From Ancylostoma caninum (taxonomy: Eukaryota > Nematoda > Chromadorea > Rhabditida > Ancylostomatidae), in NCBI GenBank assembly GCA_037903475.1, contig JBAJFG010000330.1, positions 62,001-126,000 of the forward strand: 64,000 nucleotides of DNA, in the 5' to 3' direction. Below the pieces are notes generated by a model. The model ran no database searches. It saw only the letters and a list, made by a program, of their open reading frames with translations, and was not told where the DNA came from. A program made the translations under genes and the position numbers. How positions within the stretch are numbered: position 1 is the first letter of the stretch; each line of letters begins with the position of its first letter. This document shows positions 48,501 to 58,233 of the stretch, piece after piece.

Positions 48501-51500
48501 CCATGACCCATTGGTGAGGATAACACCAGGACACGGGTCCGCCAATGTAAGATTGGTCCGTGGTGACTCAGTAAAGTGGAGAATACCAGGATACGGTTTC
48601 GCCGACAGCGAACGGTTTCATTGTGGCCTAACAGTGAAGATGACGCCAGAACATGGGTCCACCGATGGAAGAAAACCCGCTGCGACCCAGCAGTGTGGAA
48701 AACACTCGAATACGGTTTCGCTTTGGTTCAATATTGTGAGGAACGGTAGGGTACAGTTCCTCCGATGGAGAACGCGTCTGCGTTCGCCCGTTAGTGAGGA
48801 ATACGCACGACTACGCCATACGATGGAGAACGGACTTCTCATACTCATACTCAACTCATAAGAAGGACTTCTTGTTTGGGCCCATTAAAAGATTGGTTCT
48901 ACTTCTTTATCAATTTTCTAGAGATTTGACAAGTGCGAAGCTCTTGCACATGTCCCAAATGGCTGCCCCACCCCACTTTCTAGCGTCCCGAAGGGGCGCT
49001 AGTATTAAAAAGCAGCACAGAAAGTGAAGGATATCCTCTGTATTTCCCGCAAATTTGTCAGCTCAGAAATTAGAGTCGTCGATGCAGGATCCATTGAAGC
49101 TCCCAGTAGAGTGGGACACAGAAATTTAAAAGAAACCCGACAGATTACTTGACTTACTAAGTCGCGCGTGCTTGTTTCATTGATCAAGGACCTTGCTACC
49201 ATGACAATAGATCGCAGATGGACAGTCCAGCAAGTAATTGGACAGATTGACGCTGCTCGAACCCAGGTATGATGGAACGTCAAGCAGGGACGAATATACG
49301 TGTTTGGATTTAAATAATGCTGTTTCAGATGCGTTTCGTCCTAGCAGCTCAGAAAGGAGAGTCGTTGATGCAGGAAATGATGAAAGGTCTTCACGCTCGT
49401 TATGGTATCAGATCTTCCTAAATCGGCAATTGCAGGTGAACATCACCTCTGCGCAGTGATACGCTTTTCGTACTCAAGATACAAGGTGGTCGGGCTGATT
49501 ACATTTGAAGACGTAATCGAGGAAGTGTTTGGAGACATTGAGGTCAATTCGCATTTACTGCTATCATTATCAAGTTCTTTCATCTTTCACTATTTGTGCA
49601 GGATGACTCTGACAAAATGTGGAACAGCCGTCGCGCGGGCATTCACAAAGACCAGGAAACATTGGAGTGGTTCCGTCAAACGGAATGGGAAAAGAGAACT
49701 GGCCTGAATGTGAACGCCACACTGAAGTTGATTCAGGTTTAGTTTTCCCCCTACATCGGAAGGGTGTAAGATATCCAGATACTAGAATACCCATTGGGGA
49801 CAGTTTACGGCTTTCTAGGAAGCTAAGCAACTCGATCCACTAACACGATTACAAAGTACGATGACGACTGTGCGATCCGGGGGGGGGGGGGGTAACCTCG
49901 CTACTAGGACTTACATAATACGCAGAGATTGCCGACTTTGTCATTTTTGTCAAAATGAGATGTTATGGTGAACAGCCACCTGTCTGTGGGCAATTATCAT
50001 TGCACAACACCTCCCTCAACCAGCCGGTACTGGGTGGGAACCATGAGTTTCCCGCAACGTCGTTGCATTCATGTGAAACTAATCTCGCATTGGTATTAGG
50101 ATGGTGCATAATTATCCAGTGTTCTTCCTTGAAGAAACTCCACGAATATTCATATATTTTCGACATGTTTCGATCAAAGCCTTCTTCTTCAGCGTTTGTC
50201 TCATTTGGTGGGGTGGAGGGCCCGCTTTGCTGATCCATTGACGCCATTTAGCCCTGTATTGCGCTTGATCCGGGTGAATTCCAGTTAGCCTAAGATCGGC
50301 GTGGAGCTTATCAAGCCAGCGCTGATTTGGTCGACCTTCTAGCTATTTGCCTGGAATCTCAGATCAATGCCTACTTTGCAGGCGGTTCCCTCCCCGGCAC
50401 TCAGAACATGACCGTACCATCGCAGACAAGATTGCAAAGTTTATCAGATATCGCTGCTATGCCAAACCGATTGTCCTGTTGTCCTCCTTGCAGATTCGAT
50501 CGAGCCGTGTTACTCTAGCCATCCAGCACAGCATCTTCATCTCCATTGCGGTGCGACATTCTAGTTCCTTAATTGCAGGTCAACATTCGGCGCCATAGAA
50601 AACAACTAGACGGACAACAGTACGATAGATCTTCGATTTTAGTCTGTCCGGGATCTTCTTGTCACACAGAACACCGCTCAACGGGCTATAATTCTATGAA
50701 AAAGGCTACCGTCAGATGAGATCTGGGCATCAGGCAACAATGCATTGAGAAACGCTGAAGTCATTTGTCCAGGTCTTGGATAGCTAATCACCCCTTCTCC
50801 ACTACAGCTACAAGAGGTGCTCCAGCTTCAAAAACCGTCGGCTGATCGCCTGATTCCTTGTTTGATCTCTCATAACCAGAATCAGCGTTGAAGTTCATTA
50901 ATTTCTGCTTCGCCGAAAACCTCGCCGAGATCGCGCGTTGACCTTTTCGCGGTTCATATTTCCTCGTAATTGTACAAAGTAGTGTTACCAACACTGATAT
51001 GACTATCCATCTCTTTTTGGAAGAGCGAATGCTGACGAAGCAGGCAAAGGCAAACAAGAGCAGGGCAGAACGCCGGATACCGATGCACCAACCAATTTTA
51101 TTACCTTCCTACCTCCGAACCTTGAAAACACTAGCTGTGCTAGCGTCTTGCCATTAGCGGTTTGCGACTTGACTAAATTCTCGCCGGCTCGGAGGGAGGA
51201 GGCAGTGATCGCCCTGTGCTCCATTGTTGTTTTTGTATTGCTCGCTAACTAAATAGTTGTTGTAAGAGGACGAAAGCCTGGCGCCTCCTGTCTCGAGCCA
51301 GCTTCGTGACATGTTACGAACATGATGTCAAGACATGGTGGATTACTACCACCCCATGCTCTGATGAAAGTTATGTCGCCGAAACGAAGGGCAGTTGGAG
51401 GAAAAAATCATCTGAATACCAATCCTGGGCAAAAAACGTGTAATAAAAGCAGCACAAGTTTGAATACATCATACCAAGAAAGTCGAACATGGCACTTGCT

Positions 51501-53289
51501 AGCAGTAGGGTTCAAAGGATAACAGGTCATGAGTCCCTCTGCTCCGGATGTGTGCCGATATAAGCAGCACCATCTTCAAAAGTGACCTGTATTATCTAAT
51601 ATGTAATGTTTCCGTATTGCCCAGGCAAGGGCCATTATTTGCGATCTATATGATGTGTTTATGGACCTTGCTCAGATATTTCATGTGCTGTGTTTTACCA
51701 CGCCCCTTTTCTACCATTGCACCACCAGGTGCAGGTCGGACGAATAAACATCCTGACCAAGCTGTGTTCAACACTCAAAAGGGAGCCACCCAACCTCCCA
51801 AATTATAGGCGCACCCAGCCGCCTCAGTAAGCCACCACAGGATATGGTTTTGAAAAATGGTGAGTTCTGCCTATTCTTTCACGGCTGGCTCACGCTCCAT
51901 CCGTATTCCATACTAGTGCTTTGTGGACAATTTTTTCATATTCACAGTGGAACCGTTATATGTGGAAGTAAATTCATAATCGTCCTTATGCTTACTTCTC
52001 AACAACATCAGCTTGAGTGTTCAGAGCGTTTTTGCTGTTTGTCCACTGTTTGCGACTCTTGGATATAACATACTTCGAATGAAAGAGCTACTCAATATTA
52101 ACAAGGTGATGTTTGCTGAGGAAGACGACATTATTAAGCCTAACAGCAACCAGAAGTCCGTTTTGCTTATTCCACCACACTTTACTATCAAATCACACCT
52201 CCAGATCATTTCAGGATGCTAATTTTCTTTAGTGGATCTATATCTGTTACCAGTGGTGGAAAAACCACGATTTGGCGATTAGACACGAATAGAGCTGATT
52301 TCCGGCCATATATTTGGGCAAAGTCGTTAGTGAGACGGTTGTTCAAAGTCAGCTTGGCCTTCGATAGAGCTTGATTAAAAGCGAAATCCACAAATTTCAG
52401 AAACGTCTTCATGCACTCTCTTGCCTAGGAGAACCGCTAGGACAGAGAGCGGCTCCAGTGGCCGCGGAAATACGCTGCTTGACTCGGGCTGGCTATTTCT
52501 TCGTCAGCAATGTTGAAAACCATATGTACCCTAGGCAGAAAATAATCCAATAATTCCAGATTTCCACATCAGATATCCTAGAGGGACTTCGGGAACCTGA
52601 TGAACTAGGATACGAGTATAGGAGGGTATGTTAATTTACAGTTTGTCTCATGTTGCATCAAGCTCATTTGTCATCCGAAGAAGAGTTGATGGAAGTAGCA
52701 GGGATATTTCGCATCATTTTACCAAACTGAGCCACCTTCAAGCAAGACGAGCAGCAGGCGACTTGTATTACCAACTGCGAGGTAGCAAAATCCTGCAAAG
52801 AAACAATAAAGTAACTTCTAACAGAGAGAATAGCAGCTTCCTTATTCAGCTTCCATATTCAAGTTGTTTATGAGTTTTGATTGCATTGGCGCTAGACATT
52901 TGGCTCGATCGACTCGCTTCGATTTTCCAACACTCAATGATTGTATAGATTGAATTTCGAGTAGGTGGTAGTTCCGAATATCAAGATATTCCGAATATCA
53001 ACTCGACAAGATCTATGTTTTCTATAATATCAATTAGTTGAAGTTCACCTTTCGATATCGAGTCAAAAGTCTACTGTGTGTATTACTGCGGAGTTAAAGA
53101 ATAACTGTATTCCCTAGAGCAGTTATTCATTCTGGGTGGGGGAGGAGGGGGGGGGGCTTGGATAATCGGGTACATCGCTGTTGCCAATGATTTTTTGTAA
53201 ACAGTCTGTTTTGGTATTTTCAGTGGAAAACGTGATTGTCACGGAAATGTTAGCTTATACATGTTTAGGAAGCGCGGTTATTCAGCTAT

Positions 53290-53332
<43 letters not shown>

Positions 53333-56300
53333 CTTATTTATTCATAGATACACTCTTGGTGTTCCTTACACAAAAAAAGTAATTCCATGGCAAGCGAAAT
53401 CAATCGAGCAAAACCGGTTCAAAAAAAAAACACTTTGATAGGACACACGAACAGAAGCAAAAACAAGACTTTTTGAACCAAAACTTGGAATGTGTCGCTC
53501 CTCCAACTATCACGATGCCCTCTCTGGAATGTAAACATTAATCAAGTCCGCTAGGCTAATTGCTTTCGGAGCTTGCACCACCAAGACATAGTTGAGGCCG
53601 AACAGGACCCTCAACGAACTCTATATTGTCCATGACCAAGGTAACCATGGTGTGAGGCTCTGACTAGGGTGAGGCTCACTTTCGAGCGACGGAAAGGGAG
53701 AAAGGACACCAAGGCGAAAGGCCTGAATTCCATGCGTACCTCGGCGGGTGAAACTCACCACTTTCAGTTCCCTCCGCACATCACTTCCAAGGTGCCTGGA
53801 CATGGAAAGATATGGATAACTGTAAGAGAATCCTTAGGATTTGTCGCTAACAACTGAGTTATAGCTGATGAGTTTCTATCTTTTGTACATCTTCGGATGG
53901 GATTAAAACTTTAGAATATAAACATGCGAAACATAAACATGCAAAGGAGCACTCGTCTGTGCGAACCCTCCGGCCACTGAAGAATATCCTGATACCCTAC
54001 CGATTCTGTAACCGAACCGCTGAGCATTGAACGTCTGACCCCACATTGTCGCGTGATGAAAAAAAAACATCGTGCTCTCTTGAGCCTCCCAGTTTGACGG
54101 ACAAGACTGGCATGAACTTCATACCTTTATTTTCGATACTGTTTATGTACCACATTGGTTTCATGGGGGTATGGTTTCGTTTCGAGCATAGGGGTATCAT
54201 GGCTTTGGGCGTGCACATTGATTGGCGACAAACCATTTCAGCCCTTTCACTTGTTTGCGACATTCTTGCTGATGTTAGTCGTCGATTTTCTACGGCATCC
54301 TCTAATTGCTATCTTACTTATCGAACTTTGTGATTACAAGAACAGTGATGTCCATTATTGTTAGTGATATTTTTTCTGCAGCACAAGACGTCAACTACTG
54401 GAAGTCGTGAAGAAATCGAAAGGCCCTTAACACCCAACGTCCAGAAGGGAGGTTGGTTTGTTCTCACCTGCACTCAAATACGAGTGTTAGATTTGTTAAC
54501 ATCCTTGCCAAAGAATCTGGGATGTGGGATTAGATACAAATTCTTCATTTGGATTTCTGGAAAGAGAAGGGCTTACGCTTCATATGTCAGGCTGGTTCCA
54601 ACTTCCTGCCGCCTGAGAATTCTTAACTTATCTCAGTAGCAGAGGATATATGACACAGGATATAGGTTTTATTTTCCATGACTGACTAAAGTTGGGGAAT
54701 ATTGTAAAGGAAAACATGACGAATTTTCACATTTGTTTAAATGGATTCAAATGTTACGCCTCACAGGTTGTTATTTGAGCACCTTTATTGGGCCTGACGT
54801 TTCAACAGTTCGTCGTCTTCAGAGGCCTGGAAGTGGTTCAAGTTCACCCGAATTTGCAATCTACCCGATCAAACGCCTCCTCTCCCAGTGCATTCAACTC
54901 GTGTTAGCGAGATCACTGCGAGGTCCTCAATGATAGATGACACTTACCAGGTGCTTCACGAATTTAGCGGAGATGTGCTTCCGCTCTGGTTATGACAAAG
55001 CACTAGACCGCAGTTGGTGAGCTAGCGCGAATCACTAGACCATACTGGTTGAGCAGAAGTGATCTACAGCGATCTTATAGCTCACACAATGATAGGAAAG
55101 GCATAAGGTCGCTAGTAATCGCCAAGTGCTCATTCCTGCTATTCATTTTCGGGGTCCTTTCACAGATCCAAAACGCCTTAAGGGCTTTCCTGGCTGTTGA
55201 GATTCCGTTGCCAGGATAGTACACTTTATGTTGAAATCATCTCCACCGTGATCTTCTTTCCTGTGCCTCCCAAAGGGTGTTATCAGGCTTTCCCGTTTCT
55301 TACTGGCAAGATGCTCATTTACGCGCACACATAGCGGTCGACCAGTCTCTCCAATATATGTTGTGTGGCAAGATAAGCATTCGATCCCATATACAACCCC
55401 CATTCTTGTACAGTCCCCAGTTTTCCCATGTGGACAAACAAGAAGACGACGAACTGTTGAAACGTCAGGCCCAATAAAGGTGCTCAAATAACAACCTGTG
55501 AGGCGTAAAATTTGAATCCATTGAAACATCTTCATCATGCCCAGGTTTCAAGAAGAGAGGTCATGGAGCTTATTTCACATTTGTGTGTGGCAGCTCGTGT
55601 TGTTGTTTGCAGTGCTCCAGCGTAGAGAATGAATGACATCCCTTTTTGCATTTTTCTCAACCTACGAGTTCTACTACAATGCTAAAGTGGCCCGCAGCAG
55701 CGGAGTTTTGAAGCTATCAAATTCCAAACTCCATCTCCAGAATATTTATGCAGACGGAATAAATTGGCATATTAGCGTTCTGACCAGTTATCGTGTCTCA
55801 TCGCAATCGTAGACTGATCCAACCTGCCCTGTTGACATGGACTGCTCATGTGAATTCTTTCAGCTTCCGAGAGTACGCAAACTACACACTCAATTAGAAT
55901 CATCACGTCGTTGAAGGCCACTCCTAAGCTGAGCAAAGATCGTGTGGATGAAGTATGTTCCTTTAATTTTCCGTTGCGGTCAGCACAAGAGTTTCAATCA
56001 GAACAAGCACTTTAGGATTGTATGAAATTAAGTACTTGTTCACCTCTCATCATTCGTGATCACTAGCTTGTCTGAAGAATAGTGAGGCAGCGGCCTTCCT
56101 GTGTGTTGATTGTAACTTCGATAACCTGAGACCAGCCTTAACCCACCAGAATTTTTGACTGAGCGTATGTGGACACAACACTTTCATATGGCCCATTAGG
56201 AAGAGTCGAATCCGAGCAAAAGGCTAAACATTATTAGGAGCGTATAGACTTCCTCAAGGAGTCGAAAAAAAGATCAAGTGAAAACACCAATGCTCACAGT

Positions 56301-58233
56301 AAAAGCGCACCAGCGAGCAAAATATAGTATCTTTTGTATTTTCCCATGAAGACAACATCGTCTGCTTTATGTGAGCATCCAGTTTCGAAGTCGTATTAAG
56401 TTGTTGTCCTCCGCTTGGCTACTGCGGTTTTTTTTTCACGTGATAGCGAAATATGCTCCTCTCTCAATATGGATTAATTTTTTTTCAACTTGTTGATTCT
56501 GATATAACATAGAAGAATTTGAAGTTACGCGATTTCGGTCGGAAACCTTTGTTAGATCAATGTTATATTTCAACCAGATCTGCCCTGCGCGAGTAGATTG
56601 ACTATATCAACCTTTCTTCCTTCTTCCATTGGTCACTATGATGAAAGCCTAAATCTCTCTGAGTTTTCTTAATATCCGGTGTTTGGATTTCACGAATTTT
56701 AGCTTTAACAACTTGAGCAGCGACTATTTGGCGATCAAATCAGTTCTGTCGAATTAAATGTCTACCGTCGATCACAATCATTGGGAGAGAGGAGTGCAAC
56801 AGAGACAAATTTTAGATGGGTCGGTATTTTGAGTGACAGCATAACAGCGGTGAATGAAAGGAAAGGTGTCCCTCCCCGAGAATGGGTCGTCAATTTTTCG
56901 GAAGTGCCTGATAAAATAACTGAAACTTCGTATTAGCTTATTCTGAATAATTTGTTCCCATAAATATTTTCTGAATATTTATTACTAATCATCCAATATC
57001 GAAATTAACATTCCCAGTATTTTTCTCCTTCCATCCAAAGTACCAAAGTAGTGGAGACGCCACTTTTTCTCGGCCATCCCCCCGTGGTTCGCTTCTCTTG
57101 CGTCCAGCCCTGCACTGTAGTGAAATCTTTTGGAGGGCACTGGTTCCCTGTGCAGCGAAGGTCCACCCGATGAGAAAAGAGTATCTTTTTTTATCGAGCT
57201 AATCAACTTTCGTGGTAATAAAAATGATTCCGCTAAATATTCTTCAACTCTTTATCTGATATTTGGTAAAGTCAAACTTATGTGTATATTTGGAGTACAA
57301 CACTGGTCAACCTCGATGGCTCAGCTGGGGACCAGCCGCTTTCATTCTAGTCGCGCCGCTTCGAATAAAAGTGAGCAGAAGCACTGCGTAAGGCCTATAG
57401 TTCTCCGATCAGAAGCTCGGAGAAAATTGAAAAATGGGAAATTCGGAGGATTAAAGACAGCATACGTATGTACATACATACATATATGACGAGACATAAC
57501 TCACTGAGTGTCAACTCTTCTGAGCGTAGAGGTTTGGAGTTCATATGACCGCAAAATTCACGCACTAGCAACCGCAAATACGCTCATCCCCGCTGCGAAC
57601 TCACCTGAGCTTTTCACAAGGTTTTCTCGCTTGATAAGCCTTATAAGGATGTTTAGCAGATATTTAGAACTAATCATCAGATTCTTATAATTTTCTTCAT
57701 CTAACTATTTCCTGAAGAATTCCTCACGTTCTAGTGAAATATTTCAGAATCCGGTCAAGGCTTCGGATCTTCGAGAGAATCTGGAAATTCTCCAGGCCAA
57801 TGGCGGCGCAAGTCCTCACGCTTCCGACCTGGTCCAAGATAACTCTGATGTGAATACGGTGACCGCTCGTGAACCATCCGTCTATCCAGGACCACCGCAC
57901 AAAGAAATCCTCGTTGGATCGAAGGGTAGTCTTGGATCGAGAGATTCCCTTACTGAAGGTGGCAAAATTGAAACGAATGCTGAAAAAGACACAAAAGCTG
58001 AGAAAGAAGTTACGGCCAATGAAGCAATAGCTGAGAGACGAAAACGCACAAAAGCGTCGACAAGTACCGCATCTAAGAAAAGCACTGAGAACATTGAGGA
58101 GGGAGGCGTACCAGTTAGGGCTTCTAAAAGCTCAGCAAGTGAGTACACCTTCCCAAAGAAGGGCACAAAATCTCGCAAGTCGGGCGGAGGAAAGATGTTC
58201 TCTATCTGGCCTTTCAAGAAAAGAAAGCACTGA
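35238..58233 (+). CDS. CNNM/ACDP (cyclin M) family magnesium transporter, multi-exon
   Basis: One gene assembled from reading frames and splice phases. Exons: 35238-35370, 36335-36402, 36458-36554, 37275-37451, 38799-38888, 43035-43109, 45180-45308, 45389-45477, about 45549-45629, 47325-47417, 49189-49266, 49329-49386, 49436-49542, 49602-49736, 52025-52105, then after a gap 54382-54451, 55864-55952 and 57748-58233. Nearly all junctions agree in phase. The product is a plasma-membrane or basolateral protein: extracellular N-domain, DUF21 four-helix membrane domain, CBS pair that binds Mg-ATP in relatives, a C-terminal region and a basic tail. CNNM proteins mediate or regulate Mg2+ efflux. At least one 5' exon and part of the cyclic-nucleotide-like domain were not found. 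Confidence 0.85.
37275..45477 (+). CDS. CNNM exons: DUF21 transmembrane domain
   Basis: Five exons build the membrane domain. 37275-37451: SASWVIVLICCVTLVISSYC then SGANFAYMRMSINDVALIMD, matching the family's first helix and SGLNLGLM turn. 38799-38888: VNPNISISVILGMITCTLIN. 43035-43109: HKYGSILQYIVPTAMIVLLA then EILPQ, matching the GEIVPQ motif. 45180-45308: SVCNRFGLKLAAKTRHITLL, then APIAWPLSKVVDYVLGRE, matching the L-D-x-x-L-G-x-E end. 45389-45477: VREIYSEEQLKTLI, the connector helix. All joins are phase 0 until the last. Substitutions at the usual GLMSLD and GEIVPQA positions show a divergent paralogue. The intron between 38889 and 43034 contains a fold-back element and other repeats; a 1.23-kb element sits in the preceding intron. 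Confidence 0.85.
37479..38708. mobile_element. 1.23-kb TIR element in CNNM intron
   Basis: Left end CTCAGGCAACAACAC with GACCCGACGGC inside; right end is its complement (GTGTTATTGCCTGAG ending 38708), AA on both sides. Both subterminal regions are built from GGGCGACCCGAGG / GAGCCGACG motifs repeated every 25-35 bases (37555-37720 and 38580-38700). There is no transposase. A tRNA-like segment lies inside at 38363-38445. Confidence 0.75.
38363..38445 (+). repeat. tRNA-like (SINE) segment with A and B boxes
   Basis: TGGCCGAGTGG at 38371 is a perfect RNA polymerase III A box of the serine/leucine tRNA type. GGCTCGAATCC at about 38425 is a near-perfect B box (GGTTCGANTCC), about 45 bases later. 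The 5' CGACAT before the A box carries an extra AA, and no complementary 3' acceptor strand was seen, so this is a tRNA-derived SINE head or pseudogene rather than a working tRNA. Confidence 0.5.
39185..39560 (+). repeat. ~60-bp minisatellite array A
   Basis: Diverged units of about 60 bases with the core GTCCACCGATGGA and GTGGCCCAATAGTGGGG. It is the same family as 40083-40370 (inverted) and 47935-48860. It stays open in several frames but encodes nothing recognisable. Confidence 0.75.
40083..40370 (-). repeat. ~60-bp minisatellite array B (inverted)
   Basis: The complement of array A units (CCACCCGTATCCTGGCATTT, CCATTGGGCCAAGGCAGACG). It forms the opposing arm of the fold-back element. Confidence 0.75.
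40660..40915. repeat. GC-rich GTGCGAGCGGG minisatellite
   Basis: About ten head-to-tail and inverted units of CCGTGCGAGCGGG(C/T)TGCGACAA, about 22-24 bases each. CCCGCTCGC and GCGAGCGGG are mutually complementary, so single strands can form many hairpins. GC content is far above the surroundings; all frames are open on both strands as a side effect. Confidence 0.8.
41330..41432. repeat. Element terminus ending CTAGCGTCCCGAAGGGGCGCTA
   Basis: The same ~100-bp terminus (GTGAAGCTTTTGCACATACC, CCCCACCCCAC, CTAGCGTCCCGAAGGGGCGC) is inverted at 39719-39820 and repeated at 48905-49004. The last 22 bases are self-complementary. It is a dispersed repeat end, possibly a TIR of a family that carries the ~60-bp minisatellite. 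Confidence 0.65.
41433..43034. other. CNNM intron sequence, no extra gene
   Basis: The intronic stretch between the fold-back element and the 43035 exon. A frame at 41749-41997 is open for 82 codons but shows no recognisable motif or splice sites. Nothing else was supported. Confidence 0.45.
43958..45040 (-). pseudogene. RTE-type LINE, endonuclease-domain remnant
   Basis: The minus strand carries the apurinic-like endonuclease region of a nematode RTE element in pieces: LLEAAGHFKLKLIALQEAKN (about 44440), ICGEKFPSQNVSTVGFVVHP (about 44360), YHRLEDVIHNEKSFYKLV (about 44240) and, after a deletion, RRWCLLGVSVVAS (about 43985). A 151-codon frame upstream (45039-44584, GRRLPAKAAELVEEGLLSTW) is probably the element's 5' part. 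Internal deletion, stops and frameshifts make it dead. It lies antisense in a CNNM intron, between the exons at 43109 and 45180. Confidence 0.8.
45549..49542 (+). CDS. CNNM exons: CBS-domain pair
   Basis: Exon about 45549-45629 has KKTVQEMMTPMEDAFVLSGS, the start of CBS1 with the characteristic MTP-x-x-D. Exon 47325-47417 has LLVTILEKGYTRIPVFEEKN, the GYTRIPVF motif. Exon 49189-49266 begins DLATMTIDRRWTVQQVIG (family KDLAFVDPDD region). 49329-49386 begins MRFVLAAQKGESLMQEMMK. 49436-49542 gives GEHHLCAVIRFSYSRYKVV and then VVGLITFEDVIEEVFGDIE, the conserved CBS2 end. Acceptors at 49189 (ATCAAG) and donors at 49387 (GTCTTC) are weak but give exact family continuity. The exact 5' edge of the first exon is uncertain. 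In relatives this pair dimerises and binds Mg-ATP to gate transport. Confidence 0.88.
45630..47324. other. CNNM intron, nothing else recognised
   Basis: A 1.7-kb intron. A palindrome-like CCACGTGG...CCACGTGG cluster occurs at 46000-46075. Open frames at 46143-46467 on both strands lack domains. No RNA gene seen. Confidence 0.45.
47541..49004. mobile_element. Probable element carrying the ~60-bp minisatellite
   Basis: The left edge GCGCCGTAAGGGGGCTAG resembles the complement of the right edge CTAGCGTCCCGAAGGGGCGC at 48983-49002, and the right 100 bp match the terminus at 41330-41432. In between is array C. No coding capacity. Boundaries are inferred from the shared terminus; a target duplication was not clear. 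Confidence 0.5.
47935..48860 (+). repeat. ~60-bp minisatellite array C, about 15 units
   Basis: Units begin near 47943, 48002, 48061, 48120 and 48180, then continue at about 60-base steps with growing divergence. Core: GGGACGCCAGGATACGGGTC, then a CACCGATGGAGAAAGGG-like stretch and CCGTGGCCCAGTGGTGT. Confidence 0.88.
49602..52105 (+). CDS. CNNM exons: linker after CBS domains
   Basis: 49602-49736 follows TTTGTGCAG and encodes DDSDKMWNSRRAGIHKDQET, then a charged stretch WFRQTEWEKRT and NVNATLKLIQ. It is in phase 0 at both ends. 52025-52105 follows GAGTGTTCAG and encodes SVFAVCPLFATLGYNILRMK then ELLNINK, which fits the helical segment (family F-L...F...IS...L..LL) ahead of the cyclic-nucleotide-like domain. 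The frame stays open past the GTGATG donor for 38 more codons (VMFAEEDDIIKPNSNQK...), so the exon may be longer. The 2.3-kb intron between holds an RTE remnant. Confidence 0.65.
50150..50690 (-). pseudogene. RTE-type LINE, 3' end of reverse transcriptase ORF
   Basis: The minus strand shows the well-known C-terminal block of nematode RTE elements: GVLCDKKIPDRLKSKIYRTV, then LVVFYGAECWPAIKELECRT, a MEMKMLCWMARVTRLDRI block, and the final EGRPNQRWLDKLHADLRLTG, then IHPDQAQYRAKWRQW. Several stops and shifts. It is antisense in a CNNM intron and likely from a different insertion than 43958-45040, since the central RT domain is absent from both. Confidence 0.88.
50691..52024. other. CNNM intron, nothing else recognised
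   Basis: No supported exon. 51361-51386 has CTGATGA...GAAACG, superficially like a hammerhead core, but it lacks the GUC cleavage triplet and a stem II. Confidence 0.4.
52106..54381. other. CNNM intron region with unconfirmed exon candidates
   Basis: The family would have a cyclic-nucleotide-like domain here. Candidates with good splice signals are 52579-52626 (EGLREPDELGYEYRR, donor GTATGT), about 53217-53270 (NVSLYMFRKRGYS after TATTTTCAG) and 53766-53819 (FPPHITSKVPGHGKIWIT, CTTTCAG/GTAAGA). Their phases do not chain completely, so none is asserted. Confidence 0.35.
53283..53345. repeat. (TTTA)n microsatellite
   Basis: About 15 tandem TTTA units with one C interruption. Confidence 0.95.
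54382..58233 (+). CDS. CNNM exons: C-terminal tail
   Basis: 54382-54451 (HKTSTTGSREEIERPLTPNV, after TTTTCTGCAG, donor GTTGGT, ending in phase 1) joins in phase to 55864-55952 (SESTQTTHSIRIITSLKATP, after TTCTTTCAG, donor GTATGT). That joins in phase 0 to the last exon 57748-58233 (after ATTTCAG). The last exon encodes a 161-residue low-complexity, hydrophilic tail: NPVKASDLRENLEILQANGG, a proline-serine middle, an alternating Glu/Lys helix, and a strongly basic end (KMFSIWPFKKRKH) before a TGA. The two PLE and repeat insertions in between lie in introns. AATATA at about 58279 could be a weak polyadenylation signal. Confidence 0.72.
54791..54828 (-). ncRNA. Hammerhead-ribozyme-like motif, PLE family 2
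   Basis: Minus strand: GGCCT, CTGAAGA (U7 position changed, tolerated in hammerheads), a weak 3-bp stem II, GAAAC, GTC, AGGCC. GGCCT and AGGCC form a perfect five-pair stem I, and stem III is again the zero-loop AC/GU. The inverted copy at 55443-55475 has lost the first bases of the CUGANGA box. Confidence 0.55.
55143..55435 (-). pseudogene. PLE family 2 GIY-YIG endonuclease fragment
   Basis: The open frame carries GVVYGIECLSCHTTYIGETG, that is GIY-equivalent VYGI, a cysteine pair C-x2-C and a canonical YIG followed by GRPLCVRVNEHLASKK with the conserved arginine and glutamate. The rest is a typical PLE tail (FGRHRKEDHGGDDFNIKC). Catalytic residues look intact. The frame at its N-terminus runs into the inverted tail (IGPDVSTVRRL), an artefact of the insertion structure. 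No RT domain. Confidence 0.85.
55953..57747. other. CNNM intron, nothing recognised
   Basis: The last intron of the CNNM gene, between GTATGT at 55953 and ATTTCAG at 57741-57747. No repeats or frames worth calling were seen. Confidence 0.5.

Larger units (their letters stand above)
54745..55540 (-). mobile_element. Second-family Penelope-like element with inverted tail
   Basis: The minus strand, from about 55435 to 54745: a GIY-YIG coding fragment, 3' sequence, then a terminal tail with a hammerhead-like core. Directly in front, 55440-55540 is an inverted copy of that same tail (GTTGAAACGTCAGGCCCAAT, then CTCAAATAACAACCTGTGAG). So a truncated body is bracketed by inverted 3' ends, as in the first PLE family. 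It lies in a CNNM intron, antisense. Confidence 0.82.

Noticed and set aside
47802..48545. Several 90-124-codon frames on both strands
   Set aside because: Translation of the ~60-bp minisatellite (period divisible by three keeps frames open).
51361..51390. CTGATGA...GAAACG resembling a hammerhead core
   Set aside because: No GUC after GAAAC and no stem II; probably chance.
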